NCBI RefSeq assembly: GCF_009828065.1
Contig: NZ_WTYK01000001.1
Span: 620,001-684,000 of the forward strand
Origin: Croceibacterium soli
GTDB taxonomy: Bacteria; Pseudomonadota; Alphaproteobacteria; Sphingomonadales; Sphingomonadaceae
Reading direction: 5' to 3'
Length of the DNA: 64,000 nt
The notes beneath the pieces were generated by a model, which saw only the letters and a program-made list of their open reading frames with translations, searched no databases and was not told the DNA's origin. The position numbers and the translations under genes are program-made. Below, piece by piece: positions 56,681 to 64,000 of the stretch (positions are counted from its first letter, which is position 1; each line of letters starts with the position of its first letter).

Positions 56681-56906
56681 TTTACCTAATCCTGTTGTTT
56701 CGCCGGCCCTTATCAGAAGCGGTGCCACACCGCTACCGCAGGTCTGCGGGAGGAGGTCCCCGTCCCGCGCGATGCGGTGTGGCAATGGTTGCCTTAGCAA
56801 AGCCAGGCTGAACCCGGCCTGTCCGTTCTGCTAAGCTATGGAACTCAAACGCAAAACAGGCCCCCGGCGCCGAGCGCCGAAGGCCTGCCAGAAGATGGAG
56901 TACGGA
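56681..56906. other. Gap between the desaturase-fold gene and the small lipoprotein gene
   Basis: About 225 bases without a gene. It contains the desaturase gene promoter, reading leftward, and a short hairpin gcccccggcgccgagcgccg near 56861-56885, just after the lipoprotein stop, that may end the lipoprotein transcript. No dispersed repeat is present. Confidence 0.4.
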
Positions 56907-57218
56907 TCAGTCGCGAACGGTGACGCCCGGATCCTCGTCGATGTCGGCGGTCACCGAGGTGTCGCCGTCATTGATGTCGGCCTGGACGCCGTCTTCGCTG
57001 ATCGTCACGCTGTCGTCGCCATCGATGTCGCCGTCACCGTCGGTGTCTTCGGTGGCTTGTCCGGCCGGAGCTTGCGTCACGGTCTCGGTCGGCATCGGAG
57101 CCGGCTCGGTGACCGTGGTTTCCTCGGTCGTGGTCGTCGTGTCCTCGGCGCTGTCGCCGCAAGCGACGAGAGCGAGCGAGGCAGCGCCGGCGAGGGCGAC
57201 GGTAAGAATGGTCTTCAT
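56907..57218 (-). CDS. Small acidic lipoprotein with Asp/Gly-rich motif
   Basis: A 103-residue secreted protein. The signal peptide (MKTILTVALAGAASLALVAC) ends in a lipobox, so the mature protein should be lipid-anchored. The mature part is very acidic and Thr-rich, with the run TEDTDGDGDIDGDDS near residues 56-70 that resembles calcium-binding DxDxDG loops. It ends in DGVQADINDGDTSVTADID repeats. I do not recognise a family, and a link to calcium is only suggested by composition. It is downstream of lptF-lptG on the same strand. Confidence 0.7.
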   Translation of the reverse strand: MKTILTVALAGAASLALVACGDSAEDTTTTTEETTVTEPAPMPTETVTQAPAGQATEDTDGDGDIDGDDSVTISEDGVQADINDGDTSVTADIDEDPGVTVRD

Positions 57219-57338
57219 TGGATGCACTCCTTTGATGTGCGGTGCTTCGGCAAGACTCCCGGACGGGGGGCCCGGTTCCCGAAAGCGGCAAAAATGTGGC
57301 AAGCTCGCGCCGGGGGGGAGTGGCCCGGCCTGCAAGCC

Positions 57339-58439
57339 TCATTCTTCGGTGCGGATGAGCACGGTCTCGCCGACCAGCACGAACAGCAGGAAAGGCGCCC
57401 AGGCGGCCAATAGCGGCGGGTACCCGCCGAAGCTGCCCATCGCCAGCGCGGCGTTGTCGACCACGAAATAGGCGAAGCCGAGCGCCATGCCGATCACCGC
57501 CCGAGCGAACAGGTGGCCCGACCGGGCGAGGCCGAAGCCGGCGACAGCGCCCAGCAGCGGCATCAGCAGCGCCGAGAGCGGACCCGAGATCTTGTGCCAC
57601 CACTTGCCCTTGAGTTCGGCGGTCTGGCGGCCCGCCGCGTCGAGCGCTTCGATCGAGCGCGACAGTTCGCCCAGCGTCTGCGCGTCCGGATCGACCCTGC
57701 CGAGCGACACTTGTGCCGGGGTGAGCTCCGGCGCGACCACCACGGGCCCCGCGGCCTCCTGCGCAGTTGCGGATCGCACCTCGAAGATGCGCGGCGCTTC
57801 GAGGGTCCAGCCTGGATCGGCCCAGGTGGCCGTGTCGCCGCGCAGCTGCCGCAGGATCATGCCCCGCGCATCGCGGTCGTAGAATGTCACGCCGTGCAGC
57901 ACGGTGCCCGGGCCTTCGCCGGTGACACGCGTAGCGGCCAGGATATCGTCCCCGGCGGTGTAGTAGACGTTGGTGCGGGTCGCGCTGTCTTCCGGCACGG
58001 GCCCGTACTCGACCGATTCCCACGCCTTGAGCACCGCCGTGGCGCGGGTGACCACGCCTTCGTTGAAGGCGAAGGAGCTTGCCGCGACCACACCGGCGGT
58101 GAGCAGCAGCGGGGCGAGGATCTGGTGTGCGGAAAGCCCCGCCGCCTTCATCGCCACGACTTCGCTGTTCTGGTTCAAGGTGGCGAGGCTGATGATGGTC
58201 GCCAGCAGCACGGAATAGGGCAGGAAACGCGCGATCAGTTGCGGCACCCGCAAGGACACGTAGCGCAGCAGTTCCGCCTCGCCATTGCCGGGATAGGCCA
58301 GGATCTTGCCGGTGGTGGAGAGCAAGTCGAGCATCATCAGCACCAGCACCAGCATCACCAGGACCGCAAGGATGCGGCTGATGAAAATCTTGGCGAGATA
58401 CCAGGTCAGGGTACGCGAGGGGAAGAAATCAAGCAGCAT
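57339..58439 (-). CDS. lptG: LPS export ABC transporter permease LptG
   Basis: One of the two membrane subunits of the LptB2FG transporter that extracts lipopolysaccharide from the inner membrane. The 366-residue protein has six helices, three at each end, around a periplasmic beta-jellyroll domain. The N-terminal pattern TLTWYLAKIFISRILAVLV and the C-terminal helices LLMPLLGAVAGFGLARS fit the YjgP/YjgQ family. It overlaps lptF by 11 bases and follows it in the same operon. lptB is not in the window. Confidence 0.93.
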   Translation of the reverse strand: MLLDFFPSRTLTWYLAKIFISRILAVLVMLVLVLMMLDLLSTTGKILAYPGNGEAELLRYVSLRVPQLIARFLPYSVLLATIISLATLNQNSEVVAMKAAGLSAHQILAPLLLTAGVVAASSFAFNEGVVTRATAVLKAWESVEYGPVPEDSATRTNVYYTAGDDILAATRVTGEGPGTVLHGVTFYDRDARGMILRQLRGDTATWADPGWTLEAPRIFEVRSATAQEAAGPVVVAPELTPAQVSLGRVDPDAQTLGELSRSIEALDAAGRQTAELKGKWWHKISGPLSALLMPLLGAVAGFGLARSGHLFARAVIGMALGFAYFVVDNAALAMGSFGGYPPLLAAWAPFLLFVLVGETVLIRTEE

Positions 58440-59658
58440 CGACTGCTTCCGCCAGGGTCAAACGCGTCCTGTCGCGGCGCCGGAGCAGGCGCTGCAGGCG
58501 CTTCGCGAATTTCGCGTAGACCGCTTCCAGGGCCCCGATAGCCTGCCCGCCGGGCACATAGGCCACGCGGTAGAACATCCACAGGATCAGCGCCGCGAAG
58601 ACGGCGAACGGACCCCATAGGGCAAGGTAGGGGTCGACCCGCCCGAGCTCCGCGACCGATTGCCCGTACTGGTTCACCTTGTGATAGGCGACGACCATCA
58701 CGATCGAGACGAACACGCCCAGCGCCGATGTGGATCGCTTCGGCGGGATCGCCAGGGCCACGGCCAGGAGCGGCAGCATCAGCATCATGACCACCTCGAC
58801 CATGCGATAGTTGAAGTTCGCCTGGCTGGTGGTGCGCTCGGCCTCCGGTGCGTCCTTGTCCCAGCCGAGCCGCAGGAGTTCGGGCAGGATCTGCTCGCGG
58901 CTCTCGTCGCCGCGCGAGCGGAACTTCTCGATTGCGGGCAAGTCGATCGGCAGGTCGTGCTGGGAGAAGCTCAGCACTCTCGGCGACTGCCCGGGCATGT
59001 CCTGCACGATCGTTCCGTCAAGCAGTCGCAGGATGATCGTGTTGCGGTTCTCGCGGTTGGCGAGGAAGCGGCCCTCGCTGGCGGAGATCGACAGCACTTC
59101 GCCGCCGGCGCTGGCCACGCGGGCGAAGATCCCCACGAGATGCCGCCCTTCGTCGCGGCTCTCGTCGATGCGAAGCGCCATCCGGTCCTTGAGCGTGGTG
59201 AACTCGCCGACCTTGATCGACGCGCCGAGCGCGCCCGAGCGCAGCTCGAACTCCTGCTGTTCGTAGGAATAGCGCGCCAGCGGCTGGAGATAGCCGACGA
59301 TAACGAAGTTGATCGCCACCAGCACCAGCGTGATCAGGTACGGTACGCGCAGCAGCCGGGTGTAGCTCCAGCCCACGGCCCGCATCACGTCGAGCTCGCT
59401 CGATGTCGCAAGCTTGCGGAAGGCGAGCAGGATGCCGAGCATCAGCCCCAGCGGAACGGCCAGCCCGGCGTATTCCGGGATCAGGTTGACCAGCATCTTG
59501 AACACCACGCCCGCCGGGCCGCCTTCGGTGGAGACGAACTCGAACAGGCGCAGCATCTTGTCGAGGATCAGCAGCGACGCGGCGATCACGAACACGGCGA
59601 ACATCGGCACCAGCACGAGCCGGAGTATGTATCGGTCGGTGGCGGTGATGAACTTCAA
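58429..59658 (-). CDS. lptF: LPS export ABC transporter permease LptF
   Basis: The partner permease of LptG in lipopolysaccharide export. At 409 residues it has the same six-helix layout, starting with ITATDRYILRLVLVPMFAVF and including PEYAGLAVPLGLMLGILLAF. A periplasmic domain and the terminal helices MMLMLPLLAVALAIPPKRST follow. Translation seems to start at TTG, because the frame has no ATG or GTG before the first helix. It is the first gene of the lptF-lptG pair. Confidence 0.93.
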   Translation of the reverse strand: MKFITATDRYILRLVLVPMFAVFVIAASLLILDKMLRLFEFVSTEGGPAGVVFKMLVNLIPEYAGLAVPLGLMLGILLAFRKLATSSELDVMRAVGWSYTRLLRVPYLITLVLVAINFVIVGYLQPLARYSYEQQEFELRSGALGASIKVGEFTTLKDRMALRIDESRDEGRHLVGIFARVASAGGEVLSISASEGRFLANRENRNTIILRLLDGTIVQDMPGQSPRVLSFSQHDLPIDLPAIEKFRSRGDESREQILPELLRLGWDKDAPEAERTTSQANFNYRMVEVVMMLMLPLLAVALAIPPKRSTSALGVFVSIVMVVAYHKVNQYGQSVAELGRVDPYLALWGPFAVFAALILWMFYRVAYVPGGQAIGALEAVYAKFAKRLQRLLRRRDRTRLTLAEAVDAA

Positions 59659-59766
59659 GTCGGTGTCACGATCGCAATGGCCGGGCGCGCCTGGGCGCCT
59701 GGCCCGGGGCTATAACGCCCTGCCAGGGCAAGGTCATGCGCCGATTTCGCCACGGCGCTGGCCGGA

Positions 59767-60174
59767 TCAGGCTTTCTCCAGCGTGCACTGCAGCGGGTGC
59801 TGGTTCTGGCGGGCGAAATCCATCACCTGGTTCACCTTCGTTTCAGCCACTTCGTAAGGGAAGATCCCGCACACGCCGACGCCGCGCTGGTGGACGTGGA
59901 GCATGACCCGCGTGGCCTGTTCCAGGTCCATGCGGAAGAACCGCTTCAGGACCATCACGACGAATTCCATCGGGGTGTAATCGTCGTTGAGCATCAGCAC
60001 TTTGTACTGGCTGGGCTTCTTCGGCTTGGCGCGGGTGCGGGTGGCGAGGCCGAGTTGGCCTTCCCCTTCGTTCACGCCGCCCCCGACGTCGTTGTCGCCG
60101 CCGTCGGGCGCATCGTCGCCCGCCGCGCGGATCGCGTGAGGTGCGGGCGGGCGGAAGGCGTGATTCAACTGCAT
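59767..60174 (-). CDS. clpS: ATP-dependent Clp protease adaptor ClpS
   Basis: The N-degron recognition adaptor of ClpAP. The C-terminal 80 residues show the conserved core: [40 protein letters not shown] and [20 protein letters not shown]. The N-terminal 50 residues form an extension rich in Asp and Gly. The start is uncertain: the ATG at [11 protein letters not shown] gives 135 residues and no clear Shine-Dalgarno, and ATGs 17 and 22 codons upstream are possible. Confidence 0.93.
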   Translation of the reverse strand: MQLNHAFRPPAPHAIRAAGDDAPDGGDNDVGGGVNEGEGQLGLATRTRAKPKKPSQYKVLMLNDDYTPMEFVVMVLKRFFRMDLEQATRVMLHVHQRGVGVCGIFPYEVAETKVNQVMDFARQNQHPLQCTLEKA

Positions 60175-60348
60175 CGGGTCAGGAATATCGTATCGCGCGG
60201 GCCAGTCGCAAGATGCTCGGGCCATTTGAACGGTTAACATGCCATTTCGGGTCCGGAATCGAAACGGGCCGGACGGCATGAACCGTCCGGCCCGTCAGCG
60301 CCGGCATCTGGAGAGGATACCTGCCGGCGAGAGAGGAAAGTGCCGTGC

Positions 60349-61164
60349 TCAGGCGGCGCGGGAGATCTTCTCCGCGGCCAGGCTCATGCGGCCGGAAATC
60401 GGCGCGAAAGCCTCGCTGACCAGCTTCATCATCGCTTCGCCGTTCTTCGAGCTGTAGGCGAACATGCTGTCGAAGTTGCGGCGGGCGACACGCGCCTGCA
60501 GCTGCAGCAACTCGGTCGGGCTCTTGACCGATGCCATTTCCTTCATGTCGGCGGTCAGCGTCTCGTAAGCCGTGCGCGCGTCCTCGACGTAGGTGCGGCC
60601 GAGGTCCTGCATTCCGCCGGCGAGCGTCTTGCCGCTTTCGACGAAGGCTTCGACGTTGCCCTTGGAGAACTCGGTCATTTCGGCGGCGATCTCGGTGCTC
60701 TTCTCGAAAGCAGCCTTGGCGCGCGCCTGGACTTCGCTGAGCGCGTCGCCCATCGGCATGGTGAAATTGGCGTTAGCCATAATCTTTTCCTTCAATTCGG
60801 AAATCGTGGGTTCGGGTACAGCCGGAGCGGCGGTGGGGGCCTTTTGGGCCGGGCCGCGCGACGGGCTGGGTTTTGTCCTGGTAACGTTCGTGGCCGTGCC
60901 GGCCTTCTTGTTCACCGGCTTCTTGGCGACCGGTGTCTTCTTGCTCTCAGCCTTCGGCGCGGCGGGCGTGCGCTTCGGCGCAGGCGCGACGGGCGGGGGC
61001 GTAGCGGCAACGGGCTTGCTGGCCGGGGCGCTTTCGGCCGCTGCAGGCTTGGGGCCCGCGGCAGGCGCTGCCTCGGCAGGCTTGGTCACCGGCTTCGCAT
61101 CGGCCGCGGCGGCGGCGGCGGCTTCATCGGCGCTCTTCGCGGCTTTGTCGGCGGACTCGGCCAT
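60349..61164 (-). CDS. Phasin family protein
   Basis: A polyhydroxyalkanoate granule-coating protein of 271 residues. The first 130 residues are Ala/Pro/Lys-rich (ADAKPVTKPAEAAPAAGPKP style), probably disordered and DNA- or granule-interacting as in PhaF/PhaM-like proteins. The C-terminal 140 residues form the amphipathic helical phasin domain: GDALSEVQARAKAAFEKSTE, VEAFVESGKTLAGGMQDLGR, VKSPTELLQLQARVARRNFD. It is followed by a gap of about 175 bases before clpS and sits next to phaC. Two candidate PhaR boxes precede it. Confidence 0.92.
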   Translation of the reverse strand: MAESADKAAKSADEAAAAAAADAKPVTKPAEAAPAAGPKPAAAESAPASKPVAATPPPVAPAPKRTPAAPKAESKKTPVAKKPVNKKAGTATNVTRTKPSPSRGPAQKAPTAAPAVPEPTISELKEKIMANANFTMPMGDALSEVQARAKAAFEKSTEIAAEMTEFSKGNVEAFVESGKTLAGGMQDLGRTYVEDARTAYETLTADMKEMASVKSPTELLQLQARVARRNFDSMFAYSSKNGEAMMKLVSEAFAPISGRMSLAAEKISRAA

Positions 61165-61207
61165 GATCCCTCGCTTCTGTCTGCCGACCGCCGGGAAGAC
61201 GGTCGTG

Positions 61208-61266
61208 TTGCAGTGCACAAAATAGACACTGCAGATGCGAAGTCAAGCGGATATTGTGCAGTGCAG
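61208..61266. promoter_or_regulatory. Pair of TTGTGCA-N-TGCA boxes, candidate PhaR operator
   Basis: The minus strand reads TTGTGCACTGCAA at 61220-61208 and the plus strand TTGTGCAGTGCAG at 61254-61266. Both fit a TTGTGCA(N)TGCA pattern, in opposite orientation, about 45-100 bases before the phasin start and just after the phaC stop. Alphaproteobacterial PhaR/AniA repressors bind TGC-rich sites of this kind at phasin promoters. Confidence 0.6.
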
Positions 61267-61292
61267 CAGAGCGGTGCGATGGGCCGCCCGGG

Positions 61293-63137
61293 TCAGCGCA
61301 TCCTGACGTAGCGCCCGGGCGCGTCCTCGACCACCGCGTCCCCACGGCCGCCCGGCTTGCGCTTGCCGGTGGGCTTCGCCCGCGCGCCGTCCTGCGCCTC
61401 GATCCAGGCGAGCCAGTCGGACCACCAGCTGCCCGCATGCTCTTGCGCGGCGGCGACGAACTCTTCGAGAGAGGCGGCGGGGGCGTCGCTGGTCCAGTGC
61501 TGGTACTTGCGCGCGTCGGGAGGGTTCACGACCCCGGCGATGTGGCCGCTGCCGGCCAGCACGAACCGTGCGGGGCCGGAGAAGTGCTCGGTCATCCGCC
61601 ACACGCTTTCCGGCGGGGCGATATGGTCCTCGCGCCCCGCCTGGATGTAGGCGGGGGTCTCGACCAGCGAGAGATCGATCGGCGTGCCATCGGCGCTGAG
61701 CGCGTCTGGTTTCACCAGTCTGTTGTCGCGGTAGAGGTCGCGCAAGTACGACGCGTGCCACCTGGCCGGCAGGTTGGCGACGTCCCCGTTCCAGTACAGC
61801 AGGTCGAACGCCGGGTAATCCTCGCCCAGCAGGTAGTGGTTGACGACGTAGTTCCAGATCAGGTCGCTGCCGCGCAGCAGGTTGAACGTCGCGGCCATGT
61901 AGCGCCCGTCGAGGAAGCCTCCCCGGCTCGCCTGCCGGATCATCTCCAGCTGGGTGTCGTCGACGAACAGCTTGAGGTTTCCGGCGCGCTCGAAATCGAC
62001 TTGCGCGGTCAAGAACGTGGCGCTCTTCACCTTCTCCGCTTCGCCGCGCCGGGCGAGGATCGCCAGGGTGGCGGCGAGGGTGGTTCCCGCGACGCAGTAG
62101 CCGATCGCATGGACCGCCGGCACGCCGAGGCGAGCGCGGATGTGGTCGATCGCATCGATTTGCGCGCGGACGTAATCGTCCCACTCGATATGGGCGAGGC
62201 TCTCGTCGGCCGAGCGCCAGCTGACCATGAACACCGTCAGCCCCTGGTCCACCGCCCATTTCACGAAGCTTTTCTTCGGATTGAGGTCGAGGATGTAGAA
62301 GCGGTTGATCCACGGCGGGAAGATCACCAGCGGCACGCTGAGCACCTCATCGGTCGACGGCGAATACTGGATCAACTGGTAGAGCTCGGTCTCGTGCACC
62401 ACTTTGCCGGGGGTGCAGGCGATGTTCTCGCCAAGCCTAAAAGCGCTCGTATCGGTGTGGGTGAGCTGCCCGCGCTCGAGATCGGCCGCGAGCCGTTCCA
62501 TTCCCCGGATCAGGTTGGCGCCGTGCGTCTCCAGCGTCCGTTCCAGCACGACCGGATTGGTCAGCGGGAAGTTGGCCGGGCTCATCGCGTCGAGCACGCT
62601 CTTCAGCGCGAAGCGGAGTTGGTCACGCTCCATGCCATCGATTCCGCCGACTTCATCGACCAGCTCGCTCAGGCGTTCGGCGAACAGCAGGTAGGTCTGG
62701 TGGATCAGCGCGAAGACCGGCTGTTCGCGCCAGGTCGGATCGGCGAAGCGCTTGTCCGCGCGCGGCAGCTCCGGCTCCTGTGCCGCACCGGCTCCTCCAT
62801 CGCCGATGCCGTACTGCGCGAGGATGTCCTCCCACAGGGCCATGCCTTCCTGCCACAGGGCCTGCTGGCGCTCGGGATCGAGCAGCGGCACCTGGCGGTA
62901 CCAGGCCTGCATCATGCCCATCCACTGCGCCGGGTCGGCAAACAGCGGGGCGGGGGCTTCCGGCAGCTTTTCCTGCGCGTGGAAGTCCATCCACATCCGT
63001 TGCAGGCGCTGCGTGGTTTCGCTCCACTCGGCGATCGCCGCTTCGTCGGGAATGCTCGCGGCGATGACCTGGCGCGCCGCCTCGCTCTGCATCTCGAGCA
63101 TTCGGGCGAAGATGTCGGCGGCGTCGTTCTCGCTCAT
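61293..63137 (-). CDS. phaC: Class I poly(3-hydroxyalkanoate) synthase
   Basis: Polymerises (R)-3-hydroxyacyl-CoA into storage polyester. The 614-residue protein has the helical N-terminal domain (LQRMWMDFHAQEKLPEA, ADPAQWMGMMQAWY) and the alpha/beta-hydrolase catalytic domain. The lipase-like box is AIGYCVAGTTLAATLA with the nucleophile Cys near residue 345, the catalytic Asp is in AGREDHIAPPESVW, and His in GSGHIAGVVNPP. The box reads G-Y-C-V-A-G rather than the frequent G-Y-C-I/L-G-G. The ATG start was preferred over a TTG three codons upstream. The phasin gene follows on the same strand. Confidence 0.96.
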   Translation of the reverse strand: MSENDAADIFARMLEMQSEAARQVIAASIPDEAAIAEWSETTQRLQRMWMDFHAQEKLPEAPAPLFADPAQWMGMMQAWYRQVPLLDPERQQALWQEGMALWEDILAQYGIGDGGAGAAQEPELPRADKRFADPTWREQPVFALIHQTYLLFAERLSELVDEVGGIDGMERDQLRFALKSVLDAMSPANFPLTNPVVLERTLETHGANLIRGMERLAADLERGQLTHTDTSAFRLGENIACTPGKVVHETELYQLIQYSPSTDEVLSVPLVIFPPWINRFYILDLNPKKSFVKWAVDQGLTVFMVSWRSADESLAHIEWDDYVRAQIDAIDHIRARLGVPAVHAIGYCVAGTTLAATLAILARRGEAEKVKSATFLTAQVDFERAGNLKLFVDDTQLEMIRQASRGGFLDGRYMAATFNLLRGSDLIWNYVVNHYLLGEDYPAFDLLYWNGDVANLPARWHASYLRDLYRDNRLVKPDALSADGTPIDLSLVETPAYIQAGREDHIAPPESVWRMTEHFSGPARFVLAGSGHIAGVVNPPDARKYQHWTSDAPAASLEEFVAAAQEHAGSWWSDWLAWIEAQDGARAKPTGKRKPGGRGDAVVEDAPGRYVRMR

Positions 63138-63261
63138 CTGGCGCAACTTACCTTCGCAGTATTGCAGTTGCGAGCAATCAATTGCGCCGGCCCGGCGATT
63201 CCGTCACAATCGTGCGGCGACGCGGCAATGGTGCTGCGCCGCGAGAGACAAGCCAGAGGTC

Positions 63262-64000
63262 ATGGACACCGAATTCTACCGCATGAAGCGCCTGCCGCCC
63301 TATGTCATCGCCGAAGTTAACGCGATGCGCCACGCGGCACGCCAGGCGGGACGCGACATCATCGACCTCGGCATGGGCAACCCGGACCTGCCGCCGCCGC
63401 AGCACGTGCTCGATAAGCTGTGCGAAGTGGCGCAGAAGCCCAACGCGCACGGCTATTCGCAGTCGAAGGGCATCCCCGGGCTGCGCCGCGCGCAGGCGAA
63501 CTACTACGGCCGCCGATTCGGCGTGGAGCTCGATCCGGAGCGCGAGGTGGTCGTGACCATGGGCTCCAAGGAGGGGCTCGCCAGCCTCGCCACCGCGATC
63601 ACCGCGCCCGGCGACGTGATCCTGGCGCCGAATCCCTCGTACCCGATCCACACCTTCGGCTTCATCGTCGCAGGCGCGTCGATTCGCTCCGTGCCAACCA
63701 CGCCGGACGAGAATTACTGGAAGGCGCTTGACGCGGCGATGGCCTTCACCGTGCCGCGCCCGACGGTGCTGATCGTCAATTTTCCGTCCAACCCCACCGC
63801 AGAGGTCGTCGACCTGACGTTCTATGAGCGGCTGGTCGCCTGGGCGAAGGAGAACCGGATCTGGGTCATCTCCGATCTCGCTTATTCGGAACTCTATTTC
63901 GACGGCAAGCCGACGCCCTCGATCCTGCAAGTTCCCGGCGCCAAGGACGTGGCGGTCGAGTTCACCTCGCTTTCGAAGACCTTCTCGATGGCCGGCTGGC
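63262..64000 (+). CDS. Class I/II PLP-dependent aminotransferase (alanine/diaminopimelate type), 3' truncated by window
   Basis: The frame starts at ATG with MDTEFYRMKRLPPYVIAEVN and stays open to the last base, giving about 246 visible residues, so the gene continues to the right. Class I/II aminotransferase features are DLGMGNPDLPPP, HGYSQSKGIPGLRRA, the substrate and cofactor regions NFPSNPTAEVVDL and ISDLAYSELYFDG, and the PLP-binding lysine in FTSLSKTFSMAGW at the window edge. This pattern is close to AlaC/YfdZ glutamate-pyruvate transaminases and LL-diaminopimelate aminotransferases. It is divergent from phaC. Confidence 0.9.
   Translation, partial: MDTEFYRMKRLPPYVIAEVNAMRHAARQAGRDIIDLGMGNPDLPPPQHVLDKLCEVAQKPNAHGYSQSKGIPGLRRAQANYYGRRFGVELDPEREVVVTMGSKEGLASLATAITAPGDVILAPNPSYPIHTFGFIVAGASIRSVPTTPDENYWKALDAAMAFTVPRPTVLIVNFPSNPTAEVVDLTFYERLVAWAKENRIWVISDLAYSELYFDGKPTPSILQVPGAKDVAVEFTSLSKTFSMAGW

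Overview
The window is a dense, high-GC (roughly two-thirds G+C by eye) chromosomal segment of an alphaproteobacterium, most likely a member of the Sphingomonadales (sphingomonad or erythrobacter lineage). The main reasons are a complete PhyR/NepR/EcfG general stress response locus, a system restricted to Alphaproteobacteria, the secB | tim44-like/mltA/smr arrangement, the mutM | ubiE-ubiB-coaBC-dut block, a PHA synthase with its phasin, and a PEP-CTERM protein. No phage, plasmid, CRISPR or rRNA sequence was seen. The left end cuts a comM/yifB gene and the right end cuts an aminotransferase gene.

Layout. 1-7 kb: DNA repair (mutM), ubiquinone (ubiE, ubiB), coenzyme A (coaBC) and dUTPase genes, with an EamA exporter. 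7-16 kb: a GGDEF/EAL protein, a DUF4136 lipoprotein, the secB-murJ-trpS operon, and the divergent tim44-like/mltA/smr operon. 16-23 kb: peroxide defence (katG, ahpF, ahpC), then aroC. 23-26 kb: ruvA and ruvB separated by about 1 kb of repeats, a duplicated ruvA tail and a GIY-YIG gene. 26-30 kb: a serine/threonine/asparagine-rich PEP-CTERM protein and aconitase. 31-36 kb: two different L,D-transpeptidases, a retropepsin-like protease and ispG, with a 1.2 kb gene-poor repeat field. 36-43 kb: a Kef-type antiporter, two GNAT enzymes, prephenate dehydratase, a membrane cytochrome c, rlmE and ppx/gppA. 43.6-44.4 kb: tRNA-Gln(CTG) followed by a small AT-richer segment with a GNAT gene, bounded by a copy of the tRNA 3' end. 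44-49 kb: a LOG-family protein, thiD-glmM, Fe-superoxide dismutase and an AI-2E family permease. 50-54.6 kb: the general stress response locus (ecfG, nepR, sensor kinase, phyR), two perfect EcfG-type promoters, a candidate small RNA and a single-domain response regulator. 54.6-61 kb: acyltransferase-like protein, sterol-desaturase-fold protein, lptF/lptG, clpS. 60-63 kb: phasin and class I PHA synthase.

The intergenic space holds at least five families of dispersed palindromic repeats: 'cctcccc' elements, 'cgtcatcctgaac' elements, 'gtcccggatc' elements, 'ccttcgacaagctcaggac' elements and 'gcgcctctgcg' elements. One sits in frame inside the smr coding sequence, another supplies the 3' end of the GIY-YIG gene, and one family has expanded into a 21-bp tandem array.

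The most noteworthy candidates are (i) an orphan, strongly terminated RNA-like unit with a C-rich loop next to phyR, preceded by an EcfG-like promoter and resembling the Caulobacter stress sRNA GsrN in design; (ii) the tRNA-Gln-anchored mini-island; and (iii) the repeat element inside smr. All assignments come from reading the sequence without database searches.
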